NCBI RefSeq assembly: GCF_000284415.1
Contig: NC_017059.1
Coordinates: 2,219,261-2,239,512, forward strand
Reading direction: 5' to 3'
DNA: 20,252 bases
Source of the DNA: Pararhodospirillum photometricum DSM 122
Lineage (GTDB): Bacteria > Pseudomonadota > Alphaproteobacteria > Rhodospirillales > Rhodospirillaceae
The position numbers and the translations under genes are program-made. Below are positions 1 to 8,711 of the stretch, in pieces (the first letter of the stretch is position 1; each line of letters begins with the position of its first letter). The notes under the pieces were generated by a model that saw only the letters and a list, made by a program, of their open reading frames with translations, was not told the DNA's origin and ran no database searches.

Positions 1-231
1 AAAAAAGGGGGGGGTGGGGGATGGCTCATGAACAGAAGAAAAAAGGGGGGGGGACCTGAGAGCAGGGAGGCTGGGAGGCGGGCTCCCAGGCCCTCCGTCC
101 TTAGGAAAAGGGGGGGCCGCTTGAGAGGGAGACTAGGGCTCGGGTCCATGAACCGAGAATGAACGGGGGGCTCACGACGGGTTCACGGGGAGGATGGCAG
201 GATCCCTGACATCAAGAGACACCCCGGAGAG
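1..231. other. G-rich intergenic lead-in with one hairpin
   Basis: No gene is supported here. The first 60 bases are poly-A and poly-G runs of low complexity, as often seen at a contig edge. An inverted repeat pairs GGGAGG-CTGGGAG (65-77) with CTCCCAG (83-89) and, after one bulged G, CCCTCC (91-96), giving a hairpin of about 13 bp. No T-tract follows it, so a terminator role is unproven. Bases 31-50 resemble bases 14693-14710 beside the large palindrome (both contain ACAGAAGAAAAA followed by a G-run). I see no convincing -35/-10 pair for the downstream operon. Confidence 0.5.
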
Positions 232-237
232 ATGATG

Positions 238-597
238 ATGCTCACCAAGATCTTCCTGCAAGGCGTTGGAGCCACCGCCGTGATTGGCGCCGCCGCGCTG
301 GCGTGGTCCAGCCTCGTGACCCCGGCCAACGCCCAGACGCCCAGCGCCCCCGCTCCTGTGGCCGCCCCCGCCGCCGCCTCTCAGGACACCGGATACCTCG
401 CACCAAGCAGCGGCGCCCCCGCCCAAGGGGACCGGTTCGGGAAGGGTCGGGATGAGCACGAGCGTCGCGAGGGCCGCGACCACCACCGGGATCGCGATCA
501 TGACGATGATGACGACGATCGGGGCCGGTCCTGGTCTGCGGTTCCCTTCCAGCCCTCCTCCCCCTCCTCCCCCCCCCGTCAGGAGAACGTCCGATGA
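238..597 (+). CDS. Small exported Asp/His-rich protein, first gene of the cytochrome operon
   Basis: The product is about 119 residues and matches no family I recognise. It starts with a signal peptide: Lys near the N-terminus, a hydrophobic core (VGATAVIGAAALAW), then a likely cut after ANA. A Pro/Ala-rich linker follows, then a highly charged stretch alternating Asp, His, Arg and Glu with six consecutive Asp, then a Ser/Pro tail. Three ATG codons lie in tandem at 232, 235 and 238. The Shine-Dalgarno GGAGAG ends at 231, so the third ATG has the best spacing. The stop overlaps the start of the cytochrome b gene by 4 bases (ATGA), so translation is probably coupled. The acidic/His stretch could bind divalent metal in the periplasm; that is inference from composition only. 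Confidence 0.7.
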   Translation: MLTKIFLQGVGATAVIGAAALAWSSLVTPANAQTPSAPAPVAAPAAASQDTGYLAPSSGAPAQGDRFGKGRDEHERREGRDHHRDRDHDDDDDDRGRSWSAVPFQPSSPSSPPRQENVR

Positions 598-1505
598 GCC
601 CGTTGATGCAGCGTCTTCTTCCGTCTAACTGGCCCGTTCAGGTTTGGCGCGTCTGGCACGCCGGGCTTCTGGGCTCCGGGGTGGTCGCCTACCTCAGCGC
701 CGATGAGGATACCTACACCTTGCACCAGTTTTCCGGCTACCTGTTCGCCGGCTTGGCAGTTGCCCGCCTCGCCGTAGCCCTCAGCCCGTGGGCCAAGGGT
801 CCCCTCACCTTGCGTCGCCCGGCTCTGCCGCCCTTGGCGAAGCTCAAGGCCCAGCGCTGGACCCGTCCCAGTGTGTACACCCTGCTGCGGCCGTGGATGG
901 CGGTCGCCTTGGTGGCAGCCTTGGGGCTGGCTGGCCTCAGCGGCATCGGTGCCGACTGGCTGAAGGTGATGGAAAAGCCGCATGAGTGGTTGGGTGAAAT
1001 CATGCCCTGGGTGGTCCTCGCCCATCTGGTCATCGTTGTTGGCCTGCTGGCCCGGCGTTCGGCCAAGGGAGTGGCCAAAGGGGCGGCCAGCGTCGGGGTG
1101 ATCGGCGCGCTGGCCCTCGGAATTGCCGGCTTTGCCCCAGGCGCTCAGGCAGGCGAGGCCCACCAAAGTCTGCTTGCCGAACTGACCAAGCGGGCTAAGG
1201 CCGAAAACCCGAGCTTCAGCGGCTTTGATGCCAAGCGCGGCGAAGCCCTGTTCACGGCGCGCCACACCACTAATCCCGAGTTGCCCTCATGCACGTCCTG
1301 CCACACCAGCGATCCACGCACCTCGGGCAAGCATGCTAAGACCGGCCGGGCCATCGACCCCATGGCGGTCTCGGCCAACCCGGAGCGGTTCACCGATCTC
1401 AAGCAGTTCGACAAGCGCTTCTCGCGGGACTGCGACACGGTGATGGGGCGCTCTTGCACCGCACAAGAACAGGGCGACTTCGCCACCTTCATGATCAACC
1501 GCTGA
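594..1505 (+). CDS. Membrane cytochrome b561 fused to an SHP-type cytochrome c (DUF1924)
   Basis: The protein has 303 residues. The N-terminal half is a four-helix bacterial cytochrome b561 domain, with helices at about 15-35, 44-63, 98-118 and 137-155. Candidate heme-b histidines are H22, H44, H130 and H144. A fifth hydrophobic segment (about 165-184) is preceded by basic residues and ends in GAQA-GE, exactly like a signal peptide. After it comes a c-type domain with one heme site, CTSCH (233-237), and a late Cys pair (RDC...GRSC), matching the sphaeroides heme protein SHP family, known for oxygen-binding high-spin cytochromes. SHP, diheme cytochrome c and cytochrome b are usually separate genes in one operon; here b and SHP form one reading frame. 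It probably takes electrons from quinol and delivers them to periplasmic hemes. The residue aligned with the SHP Asn ligand appears to be Asp. Confidence 0.85.
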   Translation: MSPLMQRLLPSNWPVQVWRVWHAGLLGSGVVAYLSADEDTYTLHQFSGYLFAGLAVARLAVALSPWAKGPLTLRRPALPPLAKLKAQRWTRPSVYTLLRPWMAVALVAALGLAGLSGIGADWLKVMEKPHEWLGEIMPWVVLAHLVIVVGLLARRSAKGVAKGAASVGVIGALALGIAGFAPGAQAGEAHQSLLAELTKRAKAENPSFSGFDAKRGEALFTARHTTNPELPSCTSCHTSDPRTSGKHAKTGRAIDPMAVSANPERFTDLKQFDKRFSRDCDTVMGRSCTAQEQGDFATFMINR

Positions 1506-1521
1506 CCGAGGGAGAAGACGA

Positions 1522-1995
1522 ATGCGCATGGTATTTGCAGGAGCCCTGGTGTTGAGTCTGCTGCCCGGGACCCTGTGGGCCGGCGGCGATGACTGGGTCC
1601 CCCCGGTCACTGACCCCCTGACCCTGAAGGAATGCGGCGAGTGTCACATGGCTTTCCAGGCTGGGTTCCTGCCGGCCCGGTCCTGGGACAAGATGATGGA
1701 CACCCTGGACGACCATTTTGGGGATAACGCCTCCCTGCCGCCGGAATCGGTTGCCGCCATTCGCGCCTACTTGACGGCCAACGCTGGTGATACCCGCCCT
1801 GCGGGCCTGTCGCGGGAGTTCTTGTCCTGGGTTAAGCCCGGCGGCATGCCGCAGCGGATCAGCGAGAACCCGGAGTTCGTGCGCGAGCACCGACGGATTA
1901 CGCCAGAGCGCCTGAAACAGACCCAGGCCATGACCTTGATCAATTGCCCGGCCTGTCACAAGCGGGCGGCCGAGGGATGGTATGAGGATGATTAG
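1522..1995 (+). CDS. Periplasmic diheme cytochrome c (DHC type)
   Basis: The product has 157 residues with a signal peptide (MRMVFAGALVLSLLPGTLWA, cut after residue 20) and two c-heme sites, CGECH (38-42) and CPACH (142-146). The size and the far-apart hemes fit the diheme cytochrome c that accompanies SHP in purple bacteria, where it serves as electron donor to SHP. It lies 16 bases after the cytochrome b-SHP gene and has a good Shine-Dalgarno (GGGAGAAG) ahead of its ATG, so it is the third gene of the same operon. The gene ends just before a palindrome separating it from the convergent puuB. Confidence 0.85.
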   Translation: MRMVFAGALVLSLLPGTLWAGGDDWVPPVTDPLTLKECGECHMAFQAGFLPARSWDKMMDTLDDHFGDNASLPPESVAAIRAYLTANAGDTRPAGLSREFLSWVKPGGMPQRISENPEFVREHRRITPERLKQTQAMTLINCPACHKRAAEGWYEDD

Positions 1996-2000
1996 GAAGG

Positions 2001-2035
2001 AAGGCTGGGGAGGCTCGCCTCCCCAGACCCCTCCC
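2001..2035. repeat. Family A palindrome between convergent genes, likely bidirectional terminator
   Basis: CTGGGGAGGC (2005-2014) pairs perfectly with GCCTCCCCAG (2017-2026), and the tail AGACCCCTCCC follows. The same unit recurs at 10616-10648, 10678-10709 (inverted), 11552-11587 and 11609-11630 (inverted, shortened). It fills the 41-base gap between the DHC stop and the puuB stop, so it could end transcription from both sides, although there is no T-tract. It is best described as a REP-like repeat. Confidence 0.75.
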
Positions 2036-2036
2036 T

Positions 2037-3353
2037 TCATGAGATCCCCAAGCGATCCCGCCAGGAATAGTACCAAGCCCCGAGGCGGGTCAAAGGCACC
2101 CGGAAGGTTCGCCCCCCCGGAAATGGCAGGGCCGGCAGTCGGGCAAAGGCATCAAAGCGGTCGCGCTGGCCATGGACCCCCTCGGCCAGGAGCCGTCCCA
2201 AAAGTTGAGTGGTCGTCACCCCATGGCCGCTGTCGCCGTGACTGAACCAGATCGAGGGCGAAAGGCGGCCGATGTGCGGAATCCGGGTCAGGGTTAGGGC
2301 AAAGGTCCCGCTCCAGGCGTACTCAAGGGGGACCTCGGCAAGGCTCGGGAAGGTGCTGGCGAGACGGGGGCGCAAATCGGCGGCAATATCATCGGGGTCG
2401 CCGCCTCCGTAGTGGATGCCCCCGCCGTACAAGATCCGGTCATCGGGGGTGCGGCGATAGTAATCAAGGACATAGTTGCAATCCTCGACGCAGGCGTTGG
2501 CCGGCATCAGGGCTTCGACGGTGCCGGGAGTCAAGGGCGCGGTGACCACAACCTGACTGCTCACCGGCATGACCACACCCTCCAGGGCCGGCAGAACGTT
2601 TTTGAGGTAGGCATTGCCGCAGACGAGCACGATGTCCGCGCGCACGGTGCCGGCACTGGTCCGAACCTCGACCCCACCCGCCGCCAGCGGCGAAATGTCG
2701 ATGACCGGCGAGGCCTCGTAGAGCCGCCCTCCCCCCGCCTCAAAGGCGCGGGCCACCCCCAGGCAGTAGTTGAGGGGGTGGAAATGGCCGCCGAGGTGGT
2801 CGATCATGCCGCCCACATAGCGATCGCTGGCCACGTACTGCCCAACCCCGGCCCGGTCCACCATGTCGAGGCCGCCCAGGCCATGACGCTCCCAGGTTTT
2901 CTTGAAAGCCTCCAGCCCCTTCATCTGGCGCGGTGTGAAGGCGGCATGAAAGCCCCCGTCCACCAAGTCGCAGGGAATGCCGTGGCGGGCGATGCGTTCG
3001 CGGATGATCGCCGCGCCTTCTTGGGCCATGCCGGCCAAGGCGCGCTCGGCATCGACCCCATAGCGGGCGCGAATGGTGTCGAGATCGCGGGAATAGCCAT
3101 TGACGAGCTGCCCGCCATTACGCCCCGAGGCACCCCAGCCGACCTGGGCCGCTTCCAGCAGCACCACCTCGTGGCCCTTGCCCACCAAGTCGAGAGCCGC
3201 CGACAAGCCGGTGAAGCCGGCGCCGACGATACACACATCCGCCCGCGTCCCGCCGCGCAACGCTGGGCGTTCCGGGGCCAAGGTCGCGGTGGCGGCATAC
3301 CAGGAGGGCGCATGCGGGGCGGGCGGCGGCAAGGGACGCATCGGAAACCTCAC
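2037..3353 (-). CDS. puuB: Gamma-glutamylputrescine oxidase (FAD-dependent, DAO family)
   Basis: The product is a 438-residue FAD enzyme of the DAO fold. It has the dinucleotide-binding motif VGAGFTGLSAAL near residue 43, then GASGRNGGQLVNGYSRD, a stretch characteristic of PuuB/OrdL proteins. PuuB oxidises gamma-glutamyl-putrescine to the aldehyde, releasing ammonia and hydrogen peroxide. The gene follows puuA directly. The longest start is GTG (3351-3353), which overlaps the puuA stop by 4 bases. An ATG four codons later (3341) has a better-placed GAGG and may be the real start. Length agrees with E. coli PuuB. The related glycine or sarcosine oxidases are less likely given the puuA neighbour. 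Confidence 0.87.
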   Translation of the reverse strand: MRFPMRPLPPPAPHAPSWYAATATLAPERPALRGGTRADVCIVGAGFTGLSAALDLVGKGHEVVLLEAAQVGWGASGRNGGQLVNGYSRDLDTIRARYGVDAERALAGMAQEGAAIIRERIARHGIPCDLVDGGFHAAFTPRQMKGLEAFKKTWERHGLGGLDMVDRAGVGQYVASDRYVGGMIDHLGGHFHPLNYCLGVARAFEAGGGRLYEASPVIDISPLAAGGVEVRTSAGTVRADIVLVCGNAYLKNVLPALEGVVMPVSSQVVVTAPLTPGTVEALMPANACVEDCNYVLDYYRRTPDDRILYGGGIHYGGGDPDDIAADLRPRLASTFPSLAEVPLEYAWSGTFALTLTRIPHIGRLSPSIWFSHGDSGHGVTTTQLLGRLLAEGVHGQRDRFDAFARLPALPFPGGRTFRVPLTRLGAWYYSWRDRLGIS

Positions 3354-4723
3354 ACAGTGCGAAGGTAAGCGTCGTATTCCACATCAGTCACGCGCAGGCG
3401 GTACTCGTCGAGTTCCTGGCGCTTGGTGGCGGCGAACACCGAGCGGAAGGACTCCCCCAGATAGTCGGCAATGAACGACGAACTGGCAAAGCGCTCGATC
3501 GTCCGTTCCCAGATGACCGGCAGCCGTTGGGAATCAGGCACCGGATCGCTGGGCCGAGCCGGGGGCGGCGGCTCGATCTCGGCCACCAGCCCATGGTGGG
3601 CACTGGCCAGCAGGCCGGCGATGGCCAGATAGGGGTTGACGTCGGCCCCGGGCACCCGGTTTTCCAACCGGCTGGCGTTGGGCGAAGAGGTGACCACCCG
3701 CACGGCAGCATTGCGGTTATCATAGCCCCAGCTTGCCACGGTCGGCGAGTGCTCCGAGAGCCACAAGCGGCGATAGGAGTTATTGTGGGGGGCAAACAGC
3801 ACCATGCAGTCCCCCATGTGTTTGAGGACGCCCCCCACGGCGTGGCGCAAGGAGAGATTAGCTTGGTCGGGCGGGCCGGCGAACACCGGCTTGCCCTCGG
3901 CATCAAGCAAGCTGAAATGGATGTGCATGCCGCTGCCCTCGTGGTCGCCGTAGGGCTTGGCCATGAAGGTGGCATCCAGGCCGTGGCGGGCGGCCACGCC
4001 GCGCACGATGCGCTTGAGCATCACCGCATGGTCGGCGGCGGCCAAGGCATCGGCAACATGTTTCAGGTTGATCTCGAACTGGCCGGGGCCGTTTTCCCGC
4101 AAGGTCGAGTCCGCAGGCACAGCCATCGCCCGGCAGGCATCGGCAATGTCCGACAGCAAGGGCCCGTTGTCGTGCAACTCGGCAATGGAGAGCACCTGGG
4201 TTTGCCAAGCCTGCCAACGCCCGTGCTCGGACTTCGGCGGACGCACCGGATCCAAAGGCGTGCGGTGGCGGTCTATTAGGTAGAATTCAAGCTCAGTTGC
4301 AACCACTGGGGTCAGATTCAAGGCGCGGTAGCGATCCAGCACCCGGTCGAGCAACTGCCGGGAATCGGCAAAAAACGGCAGGCCATCATCATCCGACATG
4401 GTGAGCATGACCTGGGCCATGGGGCGTTCGACCCAGGGCATGGGGCACAAGGACCCCTCGACCGGCAGGCACAGACCGTCGGGATCCCCGGTGCCATGGG
4501 CCAACCCGGCCCGATCCACATCGCGGCCCCAGACATCCAGTACCAAAATGGAGCGCGGCAGGTTGATGCCCGAGACCAGCACATCCTCGGCGCGGTCGCG
4601 CGGGATCCACTTCCCGCGCGGCACGCCGTTTACATCGACGACAAAGGCTTCAAGAATTTCGATGTCGGGGTGACGGTGAAAAAAAGCGGCGACATGAGCG
4701 GGAGAAAAACCGATCGGCAGCAT
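3350..4723 (-). CDS. puuA: Gamma-glutamylputrescine synthetase (glutamine synthetase family)
   Basis: The 457-residue product is a glutamine-synthetase-fold ligase. PuuA joins glutamate to putrescine using ATP, the first step of the gamma-glutamylated putrescine route. Visible family motifs are the metal-site Glu cluster TELEFYL (143-149), GPGQFEINL, SGMHIHFSL, and the C-terminal block NASRLENRVPGADVNPYLA. The start at 4723 is chosen over the upstream in-frame start at 4756 because a strong Shine-Dalgarno (AAAGGAG) stands six bases before it and the protein then begins in the usual place. It overlaps puuB, and 42 bases separate it from the exporter permease upstream. Another gamma-glutamyl-amine ligase of the same family cannot be excluded. 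Confidence 0.87.
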   Translation of the reverse strand: MLPIGFSPAHVAAFFHRHPDIEILEAFVVDVNGVPRGKWIPRDRAEDVLVSGINLPRSILVLDVWGRDVDRAGLAHGTGDPDGLCLPVEGSLCPMPWVERPMAQVMLTMSDDDGLPFFADSRQLLDRVLDRYRALNLTPVVATELEFYLIDRHRTPLDPVRPPKSEHGRWQAWQTQVLSIAELHDNGPLLSDIADACRAMAVPADSTLRENGPGQFEINLKHVADALAAADHAVMLKRIVRGVAARHGLDATFMAKPYGDHEGSGMHIHFSLLDAEGKPVFAGPPDQANLSLRHAVGGVLKHMGDCMVLFAPHNNSYRRLWLSEHSPTVASWGYDNRNAAVRVVTSSPNASRLENRVPGADVNPYLAIAGLLASAHHGLVAEIEPPPPARPSDPVPDSQRLPVIWERTIERFASSSFIADYLGESFRSVFAATKRQELDEYRLRVTDVEYDAYLRTV

Positions 4724-4765
4724 GATGGCTCCTTTGTTGTTTTCTCCAACGGACACAAGGCCCGC

Positions 4766-5590
4766 CTACACACCGCGGTCGCGCCGGCCCACCCGCCGAG
4801 CCGCCCCTGCCAGCACCAAAGTCACGGTTACCAGAACCACCGCAGCCGAACGCCAGTAAAGCGGATCAGTCAGCACCTGCAAAGGCTCATGATAGAATGG
4901 CGCCCGCAAGATGATCATGCCGTGGGTAAACGGATTGACCCACATCAGGCCTTCCAACACCGCCGGCACGCCCTCCATGGGGAACAAGGCGCCCGAGAGG
5001 AACCACAAGGGCATCATGACCAGCATCATGACGGCGTGATAGCCCGACGTCGAACTCATGCCCCAGGCCACCAAAAACCCCAAGCCGGTGCACCCCAGCG
5101 ACAGCACCATCAGGGTCAGGAGAATCATGAGATACGAGACCGGACCGGCCGGAAAGCCAACCAACGGGGCGGCCAGCAGCAACAAACACGTCTGCATCAA
5201 GGCGATGGCCCCGGCCCCGCCGACCTTGCCCAACACGATGGACAAGCGCGAGACCGGCGCCGCCAACACGCCTTGCAAGAACCCCTGATCGCGGTCCTCA
5301 ATGACGGTGATGGTCGAAAACACCCCGGCGAAAAGCACCATCATCATGAGCATGCCGGGATAAAAATACTCGGTGTAACTGACACCTTGCTGCCCGGCGG
5401 CCTGGAACGACGGCGACAAGCCGGTGCCCAGCGCCAGCCAGAACACCAGGGGCTGGCCGACCGTACCCGCCAAGCGCGACGGCTGGCGCAAGAAGCGGGC
5501 CACCTCACGCCACGCCAGGGCCAGGGACGCCCCCCATAAGCCGGTCAAGGGACGGGCCGGCTCGGCGGCTTCAGCAAGAACGACGCTCAT
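4766..5590 (-). CDS. ABC-2 type transporter permease
   Basis: The 274-residue inner-membrane protein has six hydrophobic segments, at about 40-58, 78-96, 121-145, 150-176, 186-203 and 249-265. The cytoplasmic stretch EDRDQGFLQGVLAAPVSR (99-116) is the typical ABC-2 signature region of NodJ/DrrB-like exporters. It overlaps the ATPase gene by 4 bases and has GGAGG eight bases before its ATG, so the two form a transporter pair. The substrate cannot be read from the sequence. Proximity to puuA/puuB suggests, but does not show, a link to polyamines. Confidence 0.87.
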   Translation of the reverse strand: MSVVLAEAAEPARPLTGLWGASLALAWREVARFLRQPSRLAGTVGQPLVFWLALGTGLSPSFQAAGQQGVSYTEYFYPGMLMMMVLFAGVFSTITVIEDRDQGFLQGVLAAPVSRLSIVLGKVGGAGAIALMQTCLLLLAAPLVGFPAGPVSYLMILLTLMVLSLGCTGLGFLVAWGMSSTSGYHAVMMLVMMPLWFLSGALFPMEGVPAVLEGLMWVNPFTHGMIILRAPFYHEPLQVLTDPLYWRSAAVVLVTVTLVLAGAARRVGRRDRGV

Positions 5591-6546
5591 GCGCAGGCCT
5601 CCGTGGGGAGATCATCCCCGGGCTGACGGGTGATGTGGATAAAAACGTCTTCCAAGGTCGGCTGACGCACGGCCACGGCGCTGATCTCGTCGCGGAAGTG
5701 CGAGAGAATGCGGTCGATCAAGGGCACCGGCCCGCCGGGCGGCAAGGTCTCGATGCGCAGCTCGTCGCCGTAGCGCACACACGCCACCCCCAGGGCCGCC
5801 TCCAGCCGGGGCGCCAAGGCGGCGGCGGCGGGCGCGTTGACCACCAGCATGTCGCGGCCCAACTGCCGGCGCAAAGCAGCCGGGCTGTCGTGCGCCAAAA
5901 GGTGACCGTTGCGCAAGATGGCGACGCGGTCGGCGTCCTCGGCCTCGGAGAAGACGTGGCTGGTCATCAGCACGGTCATGCCGCGCTCGCGCTGGATGCG
6001 CAGCAGCACATCCAAAAACGCGCGCCGGGCAGCGGGATCGAGGCCCGTGGTCGGCTCGTCGAGCAACAACACGGCGGGATGGCTCATCAGGCATTTGGCC
6101 AGTTCCACCTGCCGGGCCAAGCCGCCCGAGAGGGTGCCAACCTTGTCGTCCAGACGCTTTTCCAGCCCGGTCCAGGTCAGGGCCTCGGCGGCGCGCTCGC
6201 CCAGCGTGGCGCCCGAAAGGCCATAAAGGCGGCCATGCATGGCCAAGTTTTCGGCCACGCTGAGATGTTTATCCACGGCCGGCGACTGGAACACCACCCC
6301 CATGAGGGCGCGAGCCGGGCCGGGCTCGGCAAACAAGTCGCGGCCCCCCACCAGCACCCGTCCGGCGCTGGGCAGGGCGAGACCGCACAAAATGCGAAAC
6401 AAGGTGGATTTGCCGCTGCCGTTGGGCCCGGCCAGAATGGTCAAGGTGCCCGCTGGCACGTGCAAGGACAAGGCGCTCAGCGCCAGACGGGGTGGCGCGC
6501 CTTTGCGGCCGGGATAGGCGTGGGTTAGCCCCTCCAGACGTATCAT
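5587..6546 (-). CDS. ABC exporter ATP-binding protein (NodI/DrrA/CcmA-like)
   Basis: The 319-residue ATPase shows Walker A GPNGSGKST (40-48), a Q-loop Gln at 87, the signature LSGGLARQ (139-146), Walker B VLLLDEP (159-165) and a switch His in MTSHVF. A C-terminal extension of about 80 residues is typical of the DrrA/NodI class that partners ABC-2 permeases. It is the first gene of the four-gene minus-strand operon. The Shine-Dalgarno GGGAGG lies five bases before the ATG. Together with the permease it should form a homodimeric exporter of unknown substrate. Confidence 0.9.
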   Translation of the reverse strand: MIRLEGLTHAYPGRKGAPPRLALSALSLHVPAGTLTILAGPNGSGKSTLFRILCGLALPSAGRVLVGGRDLFAEPGPARALMGVVFQSPAVDKHLSVAENLAMHGRLYGLSGATLGERAAEALTWTGLEKRLDDKVGTLSGGLARQVELAKCLMSHPAVLLLDEPTTGLDPAARRAFLDVLLRIQRERGMTVLMTSHVFSEAEDADRVAILRNGHLLAHDSPAALRRQLGRDMLVVNAPAAAALAPRLEAALGVACVRYGDELRIETLPPGGPVPLIDRILSHFRDEISAVAVRQPTLEDVFIHITRQPGDDLPTEACA

Positions 6547-6805
6547 TGAAGGCCTCCCTCACGCGCAAGAGGACCTGGGCAGGCAAGGCGAGACAGGGTA
6601 GGAGCAGGAGAGCGAGCCATGATGATCCGTTTCGACCTGATCGTTGGCCCGCAGCCTACTCTGGAAGCGGCGCGGAAAAAAGGGCTGGTCTTCTAAACGC
6701 CAGCTTGCCAGACTCTGGCGCCCCGAGGCCCCGGGTGTCGTGTTGCGACGCCCACGCGCCCGGCCCCCCGTCTTCCGTCCCTGCCCCAAGTCATTGCGGA
6801 CCTCC
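6547..6805. other. Divergent intergenic region between the ABC/puu operon and prfC
   Basis: This 259-base region must hold the promoters for the minus-strand exporter/puu operon and for prfC. I find no strong consensus -35/-10 pair on either strand. A 25-codon open frame (6619-6696, +) starts with ATGATG behind a purine-rich GGAGAG-type stretch; it could be a leader peptide but has no recognisable sequence and may be chance. Confidence 0.4.
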
Positions 6806-8399
<1,594 letters not shown>

Positions 8400-8439
8400 A
8401 GCCAAGAACTGGACTCACTTCTTGGATTTGTTGAACACC

Positions 8440-8470
8440 GCTTTCCGGGGATTCCCCCCCCCCGGAAAGC
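8440..8470 (+). terminator. Probable prfC terminator
   Basis: GCTTTCCGGGG (8440-8450) pairs perfectly with CCCCGGAAAGC (8460-8470) around a 9-base loop. It lies 41 bases after the prfC stop. The downstream tract is pyrimidine-rich (CCCCTCTCTTT) and not pure T, so intrinsic termination is likely but not certain. Confidence 0.55.
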
Positions 8471-8574
8471 CCCCCTCCCCCTCTCTTTAGATATAATCCA
8501 TTCTGAATCCGTGACGACTGCCGGACTGTGACTTTAGTTTTTATTGAAATGCGGTGCAATAAGAGTAGTCTGTC

Positions 8575-8602
8575 TAAAGACAAAACGATGACAGGCCGGA
8601 AG
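8575..8602 (+). promoter_or_regulatory. Possible sigma-28 (FliA) type promoter for the chemoreceptor
   Basis: TAAAGACA (8575-8582) and GCCGGAAG (8595-8602) are separated by 12 bases. They resemble the flagellar sigma-28 pattern TAAAGTTT-N11-GCCGATAA, used by many chemoreceptor genes. The match is partial and the spacing is one base long. If it is real, transcription would start near 8612, inside the structured region, which would remove the 5' half of that fold from the mRNA. Confidence 0.25.
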
Positions 8603-8657
8603 CGCCGGCTGATCGAAAAACCAAGCCTCCGTCATAACGATAGGCCTTGAGGTTTTT
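8586..8657 (+). promoter_or_regulatory. Structured leader element with possible pseudoknot
   Basis: Three pairings overlap here. GCCGG (8595-8599) pairs with CCGGC (8605-8609). AAAAACC-AAGCCT (8616-8628) pairs, with bulges, with AGGCCTTGAGGTTTTT (8642-8657). ATGAC (8588-8592) pairs with GTCAT (8631-8635), which lies in the loop of the second stem, giving a pseudoknot topology. The second stem ends in TTTTT and could act as an attenuator. The string AAGCCTCCG echoes the c-di-GMP-I riboswitch core, but the diagnostic GGCAAACC strand is missing. Confidence 0.3.
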
Positions 8658-8711
8658 CCGTCTCCCCGGGTCCCCTTTCTCGGACCCCTACGCGGCGAGG
8701 ACTCCCTCACC

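Larger units (their letters stand above)
8400..8711. other. Intergenic region with terminator and structured leader
   Basis: This 312-base stretch separates prfC from the chemoreceptor gene. It holds a GC-rich hairpin after prfC (8440-8470), a TATAAT at 8492-8497 without a clear -35, a cluster of nested inverted repeats (8586-8657), and a last hairpin GGGTCC (8668-8673) / GGACCC (8682-8687) ahead of the ribosome-binding site. No coding sequence is supported. Confidence 0.6.

Noticed and set aside
579..1265. Long minus-strand open frame opposite the cytochrome gene
   Set aside because: It is a shadow frame of high-GC coding sequence; its composition is Gly/Gln/His-rich without any family motif, while the plus strand has heme motifs.
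5635..6528. 297-residue plus-strand frame opposite the ABC ATPase
   Set aside because: The minus strand carries Walker A, signature and Walker B motifs; the plus frame has none and is Gly/Gln/His-rich noise.
6619..6696. 25-codon leader peptide ahead of prfC
   Set aside because: It has a plausible start but no regulatory codon run, no attenuator after it and no recognisable sequence; chance is likely in open GC-rich DNA.
8586..8657. Canonical c-di-GMP-I (GEMM) riboswitch
   Set aside because: Only AAGCCTCCG matches; the conserved GGCAAACC strand and the second-domain GGTAGG-type segment are missing, so it is listed only as a structured leader.
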